Assembly: GCF_001899075.1 (NCBI RefSeq)
Contig: NZ_MKVA01000011.1
Location: forward strand, 186,001 to 250,000
DNA length: 64,000 bases
Direction: 5' to 3'
Origin: Devosia sp. 67-54
GTDB taxonomy: Bacteria; Pseudomonadota; Alphaproteobacteria; Rhizobiales; Devosiaceae
Shown: positions 1 through 11,440 of the stretch, in pieces
Numbering within the stretch: position 1 is the stretch's first letter
Layout of the letters: every line of letters begins with the position of its first letter
Made by a program: the position numbers and the translations under genes
Notes under the pieces: model-generated
What the model was told of the DNA's origin: nothing
Database searches by the model: none
What the model saw: only the letters and a program-made list of their open reading frames with translations

Positions 1-2
1 TG

Positions 3-1250
3 GCCCATCTCTGCTGGAGCCACGGCGCTTGGCGCATCGTCACGCTCGCCGCCTTCCTCGCCGCGGCGGAATACGCGCGTGGAACGCTGTTCTCGGGTTT
101 TCCGTTTGACCTGCTCGGCTATGCGCTCACCGCCAACACGGAGATGATGCAGCTGGCCTCGCTGGTCGGCGTCTACGGGCTGACCCTGCTTGCCGCGCTC
201 CTCGCCATGACCCCGGCGCTGATCTGGCCCGCCGACGGCCGCGGCCTTGCCACGCGGCTGGTGCCGTTCTTTCTCGCCATCGCCGTGCTCGCTGCGCAGA
301 TCGGCTATGGCGGCTACCGCCTGCGCAGCACCGCCATTGCCGAGCGCACCGACATGAAGGTGCGCATGGTGCAGCCAGTGGTCACCGAGCATTCCGACTG
401 GGCCGCCGCCAATCCGCCGCAGATCGTCGGCCGGCTGATCGATCTGAGCTCGGCCAGGACCGGCCCGAACGATCCCGGCCTTGCCGACAAGACCCAGCTC
501 ATCTGGCCGGAATCGGTGTTCCCCTTCTTCATGAGCCAGTATCCCGAAGGCCTCGCGCGCATCGCCCGCATGCTGCCCGACACCACCATGCTGCTCACCG
601 GCGCTCCGCGCGAGCCCGAGGCGGTGGGGGCCGATCCGAACGCGCCCAACCCCGGCTACAATTCGCTGCTCGCCATCAACACCGATGGCGAGATCGTCGC
701 CAGCTACGACAAGTCGCACCTCGTGCCGTTCGGCGAATATCTGCCCTTCGCCGACTTCTGGAAGCTGTTCGGCATCCGCCAGTTCGTGCCCGGCACCAAT
801 GGCTGGGCCCCCGGCGACGGCCGGCGGCTGATGAGCCCGCCCGGCATGCCGGCCTTCATCGCGCTGATCTGCTACGAGGCGATCTTTTCGGGCGATCTCG
901 GCGCCGATCCGCAGAAGGCCGAGTTCCTGCTCAACATTTCCAACGACGAATGGTTCGACGGCTCCATCGGCCCGGCCCAGCACGCCCGCCACGCGCTGCT
1001 GCGCGCCATCGAGACCGGCCTGCCGATGCTGCGCGTCACCAATTCCGGCATCACCTTCGCCGCCGATCCGCTCGGCCGCATCACCGATCAATTGCCGCCC
1101 GGCGAGCCCGGCATCCTCGATGTCGTGCCGCGCCAGAAACTGCCCGAGACCATGTTCGACCGCTTCGGCAACTGGCCCTTCCTCGCCGCCGTGCTGCTGG
1201 GCATCCTCGCCGGCCTCGTCACCCGCACCCGCCGGCCACGCCGGATCTGA
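3..1250 (+). CDS. lnt: Apolipoprotein N-acyltransferase Lnt (5' end outside window)
   Basis: Inner-membrane enzyme that adds the third acyl chain to the N-terminal cysteine of lipoproteins. The frame is open from the window edge, so about 415 C-terminal residues are present and the first membrane helices are missing. Typical Lnt text is visible (LLGYALT, EMMQLASLVGVYGLTLL). The CN-hydrolase domain carries the family triad: Glu in LIWPES (about residue 170 of the visible part), Lys in YDKSHLVPFGEYLPF (about 237) and Cys in LICYEAIF (about 290). A last membrane segment (FLAAVLLGILAGLV) closes the protein. It is followed by metK, the usual neighbour in this order. Assignment is firm; only the start is unseen. 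Confidence 0.96.
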   Translation, partial: AHLCWSHGAWRIVTLAAFLAAAEYARGTLFSGFPFDLLGYALTANTEMMQLASLVGVYGLTLLAALLAMTPALIWPADGRGLATRLVPFFLAIAVLAAQIGYGGYRLRSTAIAERTDMKVRMVQPVVTEHSDWAAANPPQIVGRLIDLSSARTGPNDPGLADKTQLIWPESVFPFFMSQYPEGLARIARMLPDTTMLLTGAPREPEAVGADPNAPNPGYNSLLAINTDGEIVASYDKSHLVPFGEYLPFADFWKLFGIRQFVPGTNGWAPGDGRRLMSPPGMPAFIALICYEAIFSGDLGADPQKAEFLLNISNDEWFDGSIGPAQHARHALLRAIETGLPMLRVTNSGITFAADPLGRITDQLPPGEPGILDVVPRQKLPETMFDRFGNWPFLAAVLLGILAGLVTRTRRPRRI

Positions 1251-1312
1251 CCGACGGGTCCGGCTCGGCTCCCGCGCCCCCGCATGGATTTTCCGCCACA
1301 TGGCGCCGGGAC

Positions 1313-1332
1313 ATATCAAGCTTTCTTTATAT
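1313..1332. promoter_or_regulatory. Imperfect palindrome upstream of metK, candidate SahR-type operator
   Basis: ATATCAAG, four bases, then CTTTATAT forms an 8-4-8 inverted repeat with one mismatch, in an AT-rich island 90 nt before the metK start. From memory, the ArsR-family regulator SahR binds ATATCAA-type inverted repeats before methionine-cycle genes in proteobacteria. The location and symmetry fit; the regulator itself is not in the window. Confidence 0.5.
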
Positions 1333-1422
1333 CCCCATTGACCGCACCCCGCCGCGGTGACAGAAGACCAGCCGAACCACGCGATTTTTCGCGTTTTTGG
1401 CCATCTTTTCGGGGTTTCAGCC

Positions 1423-2682
1423 TTGCGGTCTTCTTATCTCTTCACCTCCGAATCCGTCTCCGAGGGTCATCCGGACAAGGTCTGCGATCGCATCTCCGAC
1501 GAGATCGTCGACCTCGTCTTCAAGGAGGCCAAGAAGACCGGCATGGACCCCAGCCAGGTCCGCATCGCCTGCGAGACGCTGGCCACCACCAACCGCGTGA
1601 TCATCGCCGGCGAGGTGCGCGTGCCCGAAACGCTGCTCAAGAAGGGCAAGGACGGCAAGGTGCTGCACGACGCCTCGGGCGCTCCGATCGTCAATCCGGC
1701 CAAGTTCAAGTCGACGGCGCGCAAGGCCATCAAGGCCATCGGCTACGAGCAGGACGGCTTCCACTGGAAGAAGGCGCGCATCGACGTGCTGCTGCACGGC
1801 CAGTCGGCCGACATCGCCCAGGGCGTCGACGAAAAGGGCAACAAGGATGTCGGCGCCGGCGACCAGGGCATCATGTTCGGCTATGCCAGCCGCGAGACCC
1901 CGGAGCTGCTGCCGGCCCCCATCTACTACGCCCACAAGATCCTCGAAGTGCTCGCCGAGGCCCGCAAGGCCGGCGAGGGCAATGCCAAAAAGCTCGGTCC
2001 CGACGCCAAGTCGCAGGTCACGGTGAAGTACGAGAACGGCCAGCCGGTCGGCGTCACCCAGATCGTGGTCTCGACCCAGCACGTCGATGCCTCGCTGAGC
2101 TCGGACGACGTGCGCCGGATCATCGAGCCCTATGTGCGCCAGGCCCTGCCCGAAGGCTGGATCGGCAAGGACACCGTCTGGCACGTCAACCCCACCGGTA
2201 AATTCGTGGTCGGCGGTCCCGACGGCGATGCCGGCTTGACCGGCCGCAAGATCATCGTCGACACCTATGGCGGCGCTGCCCCGCATGGCGGCGGCGCCTT
2301 TTCGGGCAAGGACCCCACCAAGGTCGACCGCTCGGCCGCCTATGCCGCCCGCTATCTCGCCAAGAACGTCGTCGCTGCCGGCCTCGCCGACCGCGCCACC
2401 ATCCAGCTCAGCTACGCCATCGGCGTCGCCAAGCCGCTGTCGATCTATGTCGACCTGCACGGCACCGGCAAGGTCGAGGAGGACAAGCTCGAGGCGGTGC
2501 TTGGCAACGTCTTCGACCTCTCGCCGCGCGGCATCCGCAACCATCTGCAGCTCAACAAGCCGATCTACGCCAAGACCTCGGCCTACGGCCATTTCGGCCG
2601 CAAGCCCGGCCGCGACGGCAGCTTCAGCTGGGAAAAGACCGACCTCGTCCCCGCGCTCAAGGCGGCGGTGAAGGCGGCGTGA
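1423..2682 (+). CDS. metK: S-adenosylmethionine synthetase MetK
   Basis: Makes S-adenosylmethionine from methionine and ATP in the cytoplasm. The protein is 419 residues from the TTG start chosen here. This start gives the usual N-terminus ([18 protein letters not shown]) and has a GGGG run upstream. A GTG at 1357 would add 22 residues that do not look like the family. GHPDK lies at residues 15-19, [12 protein letters not shown] near 144-155 and the [19 protein letters not shown] stretch near 290. Length is somewhat above the E. coli enzyme, as in other alphaproteobacteria. Transcription is probably controlled through the palindrome 90 nt upstream. Confidence 0.96.
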   Translation: MRSSYLFTSESVSEGHPDKVCDRISDEIVDLVFKEAKKTGMDPSQVRIACETLATTNRVIIAGEVRVPETLLKKGKDGKVLHDASGAPIVNPAKFKSTARKAIKAIGYEQDGFHWKKARIDVLLHGQSADIAQGVDEKGNKDVGAGDQGIMFGYASRETPELLPAPIYYAHKILEVLAEARKAGEGNAKKLGPDAKSQVTVKYENGQPVGVTQIVVSTQHVDASLSSDDVRRIIEPYVRQALPEGWIGKDTVWHVNPTGKFVVGGPDGDAGLTGRKIIVDTYGGAAPHGGGAFSGKDPTKVDRSAAYAARYLAKNVVAAGLADRATIQLSYAIGVAKPLSIYVDLHGTGKVEEDKLEAVLGNVFDLSPRGIRNHLQLNKPIYAKTSAYGHFGRKPGRDGSFSWEKTDLVPALKAAVKAA

Positions 2683-2756
2683 ACACGCTCTCTTAGCGGC
2701 CGCGTCCGACTTGCAACCTTCTGCGCGCGGCCATATGTCGGGCGCAGGAGGCTGGA

Positions 2757-2996
2757 ATGAATGAGATCGATCTGGGTGATCGTATCGCCGCCGCCGAGGG
2801 TGTGTGTGGCGGCCGCGCTCGCATCCGCGGTACGCGCATCCGGGTTTGCGATATTCTGGCGGCCTTGGGCGCGGGGGATACGATCGATGAACTCGTGGCC
2901 GACTTTCCATACTTGTCCCGTGAGGACATTTCCGCCGCGCTCAACTATGCCGCCCAATGCATGGAAACCCCTGTAGTCGCCAGAGCAGCGGACTAG
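2757..2996 (+). CDS. Orphan DUF433 (VapB-type antitoxin-like) protein
   Basis: Small 79-residue protein with the DUF433 pattern: GGRARIRGTRIRVCDILAAL, then DELVADFPYLSREDISAALNYA. In this family the module is a small winged-helix-like fold, usually the antitoxin next to a PIN-like DUF5615 toxin. No toxin gene is present on either side: metK ends 74 nt upstream and trmB begins 5 nt downstream. It has an AGGAGG-like ribosome site (gcaggaggctgga before the ATG). It may be a solitary remnant or a regulator with another role. Family assignment is good, function unknown. Confidence 0.8.
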   Translation: MNEIDLGDRIAAAEGVCGGRARIRGTRIRVCDILAALGAGDTIDELVADFPYLSREDISAALNYAAQCMETPVVARAAD

Positions 2997-3001
2997 GCCG
3001 C

Positions 3002-3715
3002 GTGACCACCAATCCCCACCATCCCCTCACCGTCGCCGGCGAGCCGCGGGCGTTCTTCGGCCGCCGCTCCGGCAAGCGCCTGCACAAGGGGCAGGACCGG
3101 CTGTTTCGCGAGAAGCTGCCGGCGATCGAAATCGAGCTGCCCCAGGGCGGGCTCGATCCTGGAGCGCTGTTCCACACGGCACCGCGGCGGGTCGAGCTCG
3201 AGATCGGCTATGGCGGCGGCGAGCATCTGGCGCGGCTGGCGGCGGCACATCCCGACACCGGCTTCATCGGCTGCGAGGTGTTTTCGGGCGGCATCGCCAA
3301 GCTGCTCGAAGCCGTCGACGTGGCCGGCCTCGACAACGTCCGGCTGTTCACCGACGACGCGCTGAAGCTCCTGCTCGAGCTGCCGGATGCGAGCCTCGAT
3401 GCCGCCTACCTGCTCTATCCCGATCCCTGGCCGAAGACGCGCCATCACAAGCGCCGCTTCGTCTCGCCCACGACGCTGGGCGAGCTGGCCCGCGTGCTGA
3501 AGCCCGGCGCCGTCTTCCGCTTTGCCACCGACATCGAGGACTATGCCGACTGGACGCTGGCCCACATCCTGCGCGCCCCGGCCTTCCGCTTCGCGCCGGC
3601 GCGGCCCGGCCAATGGCACGAGCCCTATCCCGGCTGGCAGCCGACGCGCTACGAGGAGAAGGCCCGCGCCGCAGGCCGCTCCGTCTCGTTCTATTTCGAA
3701 TTCATCCGCCGCTAG
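3002..3715 (+). CDS. trmB: tRNA (guanine-N7-)-methyltransferase TrmB
   Basis: Methylates N7 of G46 in the variable loop of tRNAs using S-adenosylmethionine. The 237-residue protein has the SAM-binding motif VELEIGYGGGEHLARL near residue 62, a FIGCEVF strand, and the signature LYPDPWPKTRHHKRRF near 138. The GTG at 3002, just after the DUF433 stop codon, gives a family-like N-terminus. An ATG at 2957 would overlap the upstream gene by 40 nt and adds 15 atypical residues. It is the last member of the lnt-metK-trmB run. Confidence 0.94.
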   Translation: MTTNPHHPLTVAGEPRAFFGRRSGKRLHKGQDRLFREKLPAIEIELPQGGLDPGALFHTAPRRVELEIGYGGGEHLARLAAAHPDTGFIGCEVFSGGIAKLLEAVDVAGLDNVRLFTDDALKLLLELPDASLDAAYLLYPDPWPKTRHHKRRFVSPTTLGELARVLKPGAVFRFATDIEDYADWTLAHILRAPAFRFAPARPGQWHEPYPGWQPTRYEEKARAAGRSVSFYFEFIRR

Positions 3716-3868
3716 GGCGCCGGCGAATCGGCGATCTGCGGCCGGTCGAGCGGATTTATCTCGCATCGCGCCGATCGCCGCCTCTGGACATCCGGCCTGC
3801 CGCTTCCAACATGAGCCGTCGCGAGGGAAACCCGCGTGGCGAGGGGCCGCGCCTGCCGGAGTCTATAC

Positions 3869-4273
3869 ATGGGGCCCAACCGCCAGCCGCTCGACGGCGC
3901 CATTCTCGAAGACCTGCTCACCGCCCGCCACAGCAAGTGGAACCTCACGGTGGTGCTGCATCTGCGGCGCGACACCAAGCGCTTCTCCGAGCTGCAGCGC
4001 GAGATCGGCAGCATTTCGCAGAAGGCGCTGACCGCCAGCCTCAGGGCGCTCGAGCGCGACGGCTTCATCTCGCGCACCAGCTACGCCACCATTCCGCCGC
4101 GCGTCGACTACGCGCTGACCGCGCTCGGGGCCGAGGCCCTCAAAGTGTTCGAGGCGTTCGAGGCCTTTGCCGCCACGCACTGGCAGAGCGTCGTCGAGGC
4201 GCGCCGCCTGTTCGATGCCCGCTCCACCGGGCCGCTGCCGGCCTTTGCCGCCCAGTCCGGCCCCGGCGCCTGA
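3869..4273 (+). CDS. HxlR-family winged-helix transcriptional regulator
   Basis: DNA-binding regulator of 134 residues. The HxlR pattern is clear: SKWNLTVVLHLRRDTKRFSEL, GSISQKALTASLRALERDGFI and PPRVDYALTALG. The common N-terminal Cys-Pro-(I/V) segment is replaced by RQPLDGAILEDLL, so it is not a typical cysteine-redox sensor of the family. The ATG at 3869 has a GGAG eight bases upstream, so it is preferred over the GTG at 3836. Target genes are unknown. It converges with the small secreted-protein gene, with a shared terminator between them. Confidence 0.88.
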   Translation: MGPNRQPLDGAILEDLLTARHSKWNLTVVLHLRRDTKRFSELQREIGSISQKALTASLRALERDGFISRTSYATIPPRVDYALTALGAEALKVFEAFEAFAATHWQSVVEARRLFDARSTGPLPAFAAQSGPGA

Positions 4274-4287
4274 CGCCGGACGCAAAA

Positions 4288-4320
4288 GAGCCGGCAGGAT
4301 GGTCCGCCGGCTCCTTTGTG
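4288..4320. terminator. Bidirectional intrinsic terminator between convergent genes
   Basis: GAGCCGGC (4288-4295) pairs perfectly with GCCGGCTC (4306-4313). It is preceded by AAAA on the left and followed by CTTTGTGT on the right, so it can stop transcripts from the HxlR gene and from the opposing small gene. Confidence 0.75.
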
Positions 4321-4333
4321 TAGTCCCGTCGGC

Positions 4334-4591
4334 TCAGCGCTTCAGCAGCCGCAGCGAGTCCTTGTCGAACAGCTCGAACAGGGTGTGCCCGTTCGGGCCG
4401 ACCACTGTCGCCTGGAAGGTGTCGCCGGTGACTTCGTTGACCGCGATCGCGTTCACTCCGTCATAGCGCAGCTGCTGCAGGTAGTAGGCGCCGTCGAACT
4501 CGGGCGAGCCATCGTTCGCGAGGGCCGGCGCGGCCGCGCCCAGCGCGACGGCGGCAGTGAGGGCGAGGGCGGAAAGCTTGGTGATGGTCAT
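4334..4591 (-). CDS. Small secreted hypothetical protein
   Basis: 85 residues, starting with a clear signal peptide (MTITKLSALALTAAVALGAAAPALA, probable cleavage after ALA). The mature part is about 60 residues: it begins NDGSPEFDGAYYLQQLRYDG and contains TGDTFQATVVGPNGHTLFEL. The second half resembles the short beta-rich module of PepSY-like periplasmic proteins, but this is only by eye. An AAAGGGA ribosome site lies before the ATG. No function is assigned. Confidence 0.75.
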   Translation of the reverse strand: MTITKLSALALTAAVALGAAAPALANDGSPEFDGAYYLQQLRYDGVNAIAVNEVTGDTFQATVVGPNGHTLFELFDKDSLRLLKR

Positions 4592-4870
4592 TTTGGTGTC
4601 CCTTTCTGAAAATGCTTGGACCAGCCTCAGATGCGTGCCCCGCCCGGCCGCGCCAAGCCCGCATAGCTGCCCTGCACGCTCTTGAAATAGCTGAATGAAT
4701 AGAGAGTGTTACGGGGAAGGGAGCGAGGTGCCGCGCGGCACCTCACGTGCCGCGAAGCGCCTCGGTTTCCATTGCGAAACCATCGGCGGTCCAGGCGGAA
4801 ATGCCGCTGTTTCGCCGCGGCCGCCGGGATGATTTCGCGCTAGGGTGTGTTGCATCTCCGGAGGCCCCGC
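4592..4870. other. Divergent intergenic region
   Basis: 279 nt between the leftward small-protein gene and the rightward oxidoreductase gene. It must hold promoters for both. CTTGAA at 4681 resembles an alphaproteobacterial -35 element but no convincing -10 follows at 17 nt. Nothing else stands out. Confidence 0.4.
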
Positions 4871-5542
4871 ATGGAACACAGCGTCGAGATTCTCGGCATC
4901 GAGGACGTCACCCACAATGTCCGCAGCTACCGGCTGCAGCGCCCGGCCGGTTACGGCTTCACGCCCGGCCAGGCGACGGAGATGTCGCTGGACGAGGACG
5001 GCTGGCGCGACAACAAGCACCCCTTCACCTTCACCGCGCTCACCGACGACCCTGAGCTCGAATTCACCATCAAGAGCTATTTCGACACCGGCGGCGCCGG
5101 CGTCACCGAGCGCCTCTACGGCTACCGGCCGGGCCAGCGGCTGCTCATCCGCGACGTCTGGGGCACCATCACCTACAAGGGGCCGGGCGTGTTCATCGCC
5201 GGCGGCGCGGGGGTGACGCCGTTCATCGCCATCCTGCGCGATTTGCATCACCGCCGGCAGCTCGACGGCCACACCCTCATCGTCTCCAACCGCACCGAGG
5301 CCGACATCATCCTGCGCGAGGAATTCGAGGCCATGCGCGGCCTCGACATCGTCTGGACCGTCACCGACGATCCGCAATCGAGCCTGCCGCACGAGCGGAT
5401 CGACGCCAAATTCCTCAAATCCCGCATCAGGGACTTCGCCCAGAATTTCTACCTCTGCGGCCCCGACCCCATGGTCAAGCAGTTGCGCGGCACCCTCAAG
5501 GACCTCGGCGCCGACGTCGAAAACGTGACGTGGGAGAAGTAG
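4871..5542 (+). CDS. Ferredoxin-NADP reductase-like flavin oxidoreductase
   Basis: 223-residue protein with the two-domain FNR fold. An N-terminal FAD-binding barrel contains KHPFTFTAL and the pyrophosphate-loop region FTPGQATEM. A NAD(P)-binding domain contains GVFIAGGAGVTPFIAIL and the C-terminal NFYLCGPDPMVKQL. There is no 2Fe-2S domain, so it must pass electrons to a separate partner, which is not encoded nearby. GGAGG seven bases before the ATG at 4871 supports this start over a GTG 24 nt upstream. The physiological partner is unknown. Confidence 0.88.
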   Translation: MEHSVEILGIEDVTHNVRSYRLQRPAGYGFTPGQATEMSLDEDGWRDNKHPFTFTALTDDPELEFTIKSYFDTGGAGVTERLYGYRPGQRLLIRDVWGTITYKGPGVFIAGGAGVTPFIAILRDLHHRRQLDGHTLIVSNRTEADIILREEFEAMRGLDIVWTVTDDPQSSLPHERIDAKFLKSRIRDFAQNFYLCGPDPMVKQLRGTLKDLGADVENVTWEK

Positions 5543-5548
5543 CGCAGT

Positions 5549-5586
5549 CGCGGGGGAGGAGACCACACACGGCGTGGTGGAGGCCC
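5549..5586. repeat. Half-element of the GGGGGAGG...GTGGTGGAGG repeat family
   Basis: A GC-rich palindromic stretch after the oxidoreductase gene. Its CGCGGGGGAGG core and the arms ACCAC...GTGGT closely match the element at 11453-11500, so it is a dispersed repeat. It lies just upstream of the rimP promoter. Confidence 0.6.
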
Positions 5587-5590
5587 CACC

Positions 5591-5619
5591 CTTGCGCCAG
5601 CCCGCCTCCGGCGCTATAT
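5591..5619 (+). promoter_or_regulatory. Promoter of the rimP-nusA-infB operon
   Basis: CTTGCG (5591-5596), 17 nt, CTATAT (5614-5619) is close to the alphaproteobacterial housekeeping consensus CTTGAC-N17-CTATAT. Transcription should begin near 5626, leaving a leader of about 88 nt before rimP. Confidence 0.7.
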
Positions 5620-5636
5620 AGCTCCCAACATCGATG

Positions 5637-5680
5637 CTCTCTTTGGAGAGTGGGTGCCCTGACCGGCCCCCGCTCTTTTT
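5637..5680 (+). terminator. Candidate transcription attenuator in the rimP leader
   Basis: Two hairpins share bases. The first is CTCTC-TTTG-GAGAG (5637-5650). The second pairs AGAGTGGG (5647-5654) with CCCGCTCT (5669-5676) and runs into TTTTT, the form of an intrinsic terminator. AGAG at 5647-5650 is needed by both, so they exclude each other. It could alternatively be the plain terminator of the upstream gene, but a good promoter lies between. Confidence 0.55.
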
Positions 5681-5713
5681 GCATTAGACGCTGTTTTTGC
5701 ACTAAGGGGCCAA

Positions 5714-6340
5714 TTGGCTTTCGACCTGACTGAGAAACGCTACATCCGCGAGACCGGGCTCGAGCAGCGCATCGCGCGCATCGTCGAGCCGGTCGCCAAC
5801 GATCTGGGCTATGCGCTGGTCCGCGTGAAGGTCACGCAGGAGAACGGCTGCACGCTGCAGATCATGGCCGAGGACGCCGATGGCCGCTTCACCATCGCCG
5901 ATTGCGAGCGGCTGAGCAAAGACCTGTCGCCGGTGCTCGACGTCGAGGATCCGATCGACCGCGAATATCACCTCGAGGTCAGCTCGCCCGGCATCGACCG
6001 GCCGCTGGTGCGCGCCCGCGACTACCGGACCTATCTCGGCCACGAAGCCAAGATCGAGCTGGCCGACGCGCTCGAGGGCCGCAAGCGCTTCCGCGGCATC
6101 ATTTCGGCGGTGGGCGACGACACCGTCACCATCCACCTGCCCGATGCACCCAGGGACACCGACCCCGACCACGTGCTGCCGCTGGGCGCCATCGCCGAGG
6201 CCAAGCTGCTGATGACCGACAAGCTCCTGCACATGGCGGAAGCCGATCAGGAAGCGAACCCGATCGATGCCGGCGACGACGTCGAGACGATAGAAGTCGA
6301 TTCTACAGACAATACCGAACTCTCCCAGGAGGTTGAATAA
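5714..6340 (+). CDS. rimP: Ribosome maturation factor RimP
   Basis: Needed for maturation of the 30S subunit. The 208-residue protein has the RimP N-terminal alpha-beta domain (ARIVEPVANDLGYALVRVKV) and the family signature YHLEVSSPGIDRPL near residue 85. An SH3-like C-terminal domain (FRGIISAVGDDTVTIHL) is followed by an acidic tail. The start is TTG; AAGGGG lies just upstream and no ATG or GTG occurs at a plausible place. It is the first gene of the translation-factor operon; its end contains the AGGAGG of nusA, which starts on the next base. Confidence 0.94.
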   Translation: MAFDLTEKRYIRETGLEQRIARIVEPVANDLGYALVRVKVTQENGCTLQIMAEDADGRFTIADCERLSKDLSPVLDVEDPIDREYHLEVSSPGIDRPLVRARDYRTYLGHEAKIELADALEGRKRFRGIISAVGDDTVTIHLPDAPRDTDPDHVLPLGAIAEAKLLMTDKLLHMAEADQEANPIDAGDDVETIEVDSTDNTELSQEVE

Positions 6341-7936
6341 ATGGCCGTTAGTGCGAACCGGCTTGAACTGCTGCAGATTGCCGATGCGGTGGCGCGGGAA
6401 AAGTCGATCGACCGCATGATCGTCATCGCCTCCATGCAGGACGCCATCGAGAAGGCGGCCAAGACGCGCTACGGCGCCGAGACCGAGATCCGCGCCGAGA
6501 TCAATCCCAAGACCGGCGAATTGCGCCTGTGGCGCCTGCTCGAAGTGGTCGAGGCGGTCGAGGATCCGAGCAAGCAGATTTCGCTCGGCGACGCGCAGGG
6601 CCGCAACGCCGCCGCCAAGCTCGGCGATTTCGTCACCGAGCCGCTGCCGCCCATCGAATTCGGCCGCATCGCCGCGCAATCGGCCAAGCAGGTCATCGTG
6701 CAGAAGGTGCGCGACGCCGAGCGCGAGCGCATGTACGACGAGTACATCAATCGCGTCGGCGAGATCGTCAACGGCACCGTCAAGCGCGTCGAATACGGCA
6801 ACGTCATCGTCGATCTCGGCCGCGGCGAGGCCATCATCCGCCGCGACGAGCTGATCCCGCGCGAAATGTACCGCTATGGCGACCGCGTCCGCGCCTACAT
6901 CTACGACGTGCGCCGCGAGCAGCGCGGCCCGCAGATCTTCCTGAGCCGCACCCATCCGCAGTTCATGGCCAAGCTGTTCATGCAGGAAGTGCCCGAGATC
7001 TACGACGGCATCATCACCATCCGCTCCATTGCCCGTGACCCCGGCAGCCGCGCCAAGATCGCGGTGACCAGCAACGATTCGTCCATCGATCCGGTCGGCG
7101 CCTGCGTCGGCATGCGCGGCAGCCGCGTGCAGGCGGTGGTCGGCGAATTGCAGGGCGAAAAGATCGACATCATCCCCTGGACCGAGAACATCGCCGACCT
7201 CGTGGTTTCGGCGCTGCAGCCGGCCGATGTCGCCAAGGTGGTGCTCGACGAGCAGGCCGAAAAGATCGAAGTCGTGGTGCCCGACGAGCAGCTCTCGCTC
7301 GCCATCGGCCGCCGCGGCCAGAACGTCCGCCTCGCCAGCCAGCTCATCGGCTGGGACATCGACATCCTGACCGAGCAGGAAGAAAGCGAGCGCCGGCAGA
7401 AGGAATTCACCGAGCGGTCGGCTTTGTTCATGCAGGCCCTTGATGTCGACGAGATGGTGGCCCAGCTCTTGGCGTCCGAAGGCTTCTCCTCGGTCGAGCA
7501 GCTCGCCTATATCGACGTCGGCGAGATCGCCTCGATCCAGGGCTTCGACGAGGAAACGGCGGCGGAAATCCAGAACCGCGCCACCGAATATCTCGCCGAG
7601 ATCGAGCGCCAGAACGACGAGGAGCGCATCGCGCTCGGCGTCGACGACGCGCTCTACGACATTCCCGGCCTCAATGCCGCCATGCTCGTGGCCCTCGGCA
7701 AGGACGGCATCAAGACCGTCGAGGATTTTGCCGGCAACGCCGCCGACGACCTCGTCGGCTGGACCGAGCGCAAGGACGGCGAGGTGAAGCGCTTCGACGG
7801 CACCTTCAAGGACTTCCCGGTGTCGCGCGAGGAGGCCGAGGACATGATCCTCAATGCCCGCCTCAAGGCCGGCTGGATCACCGAGGCCGACCTGGCCCCG
7901 CCGGCCGAAGAGCTCGAGGAAGGAGCGCCCGCGTAA
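6341..7936 (+). CDS. nusA: Transcription termination/antitermination factor NusA
   Basis: Binds RNA polymerase and modulates pausing, termination and antitermination. The 531-residue protein has an N-terminal polymerase-binding domain, then S1 ([18 protein letters not shown], about residue 140). Two KH domains follow ([20 protein letters not shown] and [20 protein letters not shown]), then two C-terminal helix-hairpin-helix repeats, a layout typical of alphaproteobacteria. The ATG abuts the rimP stop codon, indicating coupled translation. In E. coli NusA represses its own operon; the leader hairpins here may serve a similar purpose. Confidence 0.97.
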   Translation: MAVSANRLELLQIADAVAREKSIDRMIVIASMQDAIEKAAKTRYGAETEIRAEINPKTGELRLWRLLEVVEAVEDPSKQISLGDAQGRNAAAKLGDFVTEPLPPIEFGRIAAQSAKQVIVQKVRDAERERMYDEYINRVGEIVNGTVKRVEYGNVIVDLGRGEAIIRRDELIPREMYRYGDRVRAYIYDVRREQRGPQIFLSRTHPQFMAKLFMQEVPEIYDGIITIRSIARDPGSRAKIAVTSNDSSIDPVGACVGMRGSRVQAVVGELQGEKIDIIPWTENIADLVVSALQPADVAKVVLDEQAEKIEVVVPDEQLSLAIGRRGQNVRLASQLIGWDIDILTEQEESERRQKEFTERSALFMQALDVDEMVAQLLASEGFSSVEQLAYIDVGEIASIQGFDEETAAEIQNRATEYLAEIERQNDEERIALGVDDALYDIPGLNAAMLVALGKDGIKTVEDFAGNAADDLVGWTERKDGEVKRFDGTFKDFPVSREEAEDMILNARLKAGWITEADLAPPAEELEEGAPA

Positions 7937-7956
7937 ATGCGGGCGACCACCGCCCG

Positions 7957-8574
7957 GTGCCCGGCAAGGACGAGATCGAACGGCGCTGCGCGCTCACCCA
8001 TGCGGTGAAGCCGGCGGCGGAGCTCATCCGCTTCGTCGTCGGTCCGGACGATGTGCTGGTGCCCGATACCGACGCCAGGGCCGAGGGCCGCGGCGTCTGG
8101 ATCAGCCTGGGCGAAAAGGCCGTGGCCGAGGCGGTGCGCAGGAAGGCCTTCGCCAGGAGCCTCAAGGGCGCCGTCGCGGTGCCCGAGGATTTGCCGGCGC
8201 TCACCCGCCGCCGGCTGGAGCAGCGTTTCGTGTCGGCGCTGCAGATGGCGCGCAAGGCCGGCCAGCTGCTGACCGGCGCCACCAAGGTGAAGGCGGCGCT
8301 CGAAACCGGCGAGGCGATCGCGCTGCTGACCGCCACCGACGCCGCCGAGGATGGCCGCAGGAAGCTCCTGGCGACCCTCACCGCCGCCGACAGGGCCGCG
8401 GCGGAGCAGGGGTTTGACCGCCCCCGGCGGCCGCATTTCGAATTGCTCGATTCCGCGCAATTGGGTTTGGCGCTCGGGATCGAAAATGTGATACATGCTG
8501 CGCCGACCCAAGGGGCAGCAGGTGAAGCAGCGGTGAAACGGGCCGAGAAATTGGCACGTTACATCGCCAACTGA
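7957..8574 (+). CDS. YlxR/L7Ae-like RNA-binding fusion protein
   Basis: 205 residues. The N-terminal part is a DUF448 (YlxR) domain (RRCALTHAVKPAAELIRFVVGP...ARAEGRGVWISLG). The middle to C-terminal part matches an L7Ae-like fold (VSALQMARKAGQLLTGATKVKAAL...IALLTATDAA). Such fusions lie between nusA and infB in many alphaproteobacteria and probably bind RNA or ribosomes. The GTG start is 20 nt after the nusA stop codon and lacks a strong ribosome site, suggesting coupling to nusA. Family assignment is firm, cellular role inferred. Confidence 0.88.
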   Translation: MPGKDEIERRCALTHAVKPAAELIRFVVGPDDVLVPDTDARAEGRGVWISLGEKAVAEAVRRKAFARSLKGAVAVPEDLPALTRRRLEQRFVSALQMARKAGQLLTGATKVKAALETGEAIALLTATDAAEDGRRKLLATLTAADRAAAEQGFDRPRRPHFELLDSAQLGLALGIENVIHAAPTQGAAGEAAVKRAEKLARYIAN

Positions 8575-8596
8575 CCTTTGAAAGAGACGAGTTTTT

Positions 8597-11362
<2,766 letters not shown>

Positions 11363-11395
11363 GCCAGCGGTTGGCCGCACGACAGGGCATGGCAA

Positions 11396-11425
11396 AAGGG
11401 CGCGGCGTGATCCGCGCCCTTCGCA
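11396..11425 (+). terminator. Intrinsic terminator after infB
   Basis: AAGGGCGCGG (11396-11405) pairs perfectly with CCGCGCCCTT (11412-11421) around a six-base loop, followed by CGCATTTT. It would end the rimP-nusA-ylxR-infB transcript, with rbfA-truB started separately or by readthrough. Confidence 0.75.
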
Positions 11426-11440
11426 TTTTGCAGTCGGCGC

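Noticed and set aside
1357-1422. GTG start extending MetK by 22 residues
   Set aside because: The extension ([21 protein letters not shown]) is unlike MetK N-termini; the TTG at 1423 gives the standard one.
1251-1422. SAM-responsive riboswitch before metK
   Set aside because: No pseudoknot or conserved loop of SAM-II or related classes could be recognised; the palindrome fits a protein operator better.
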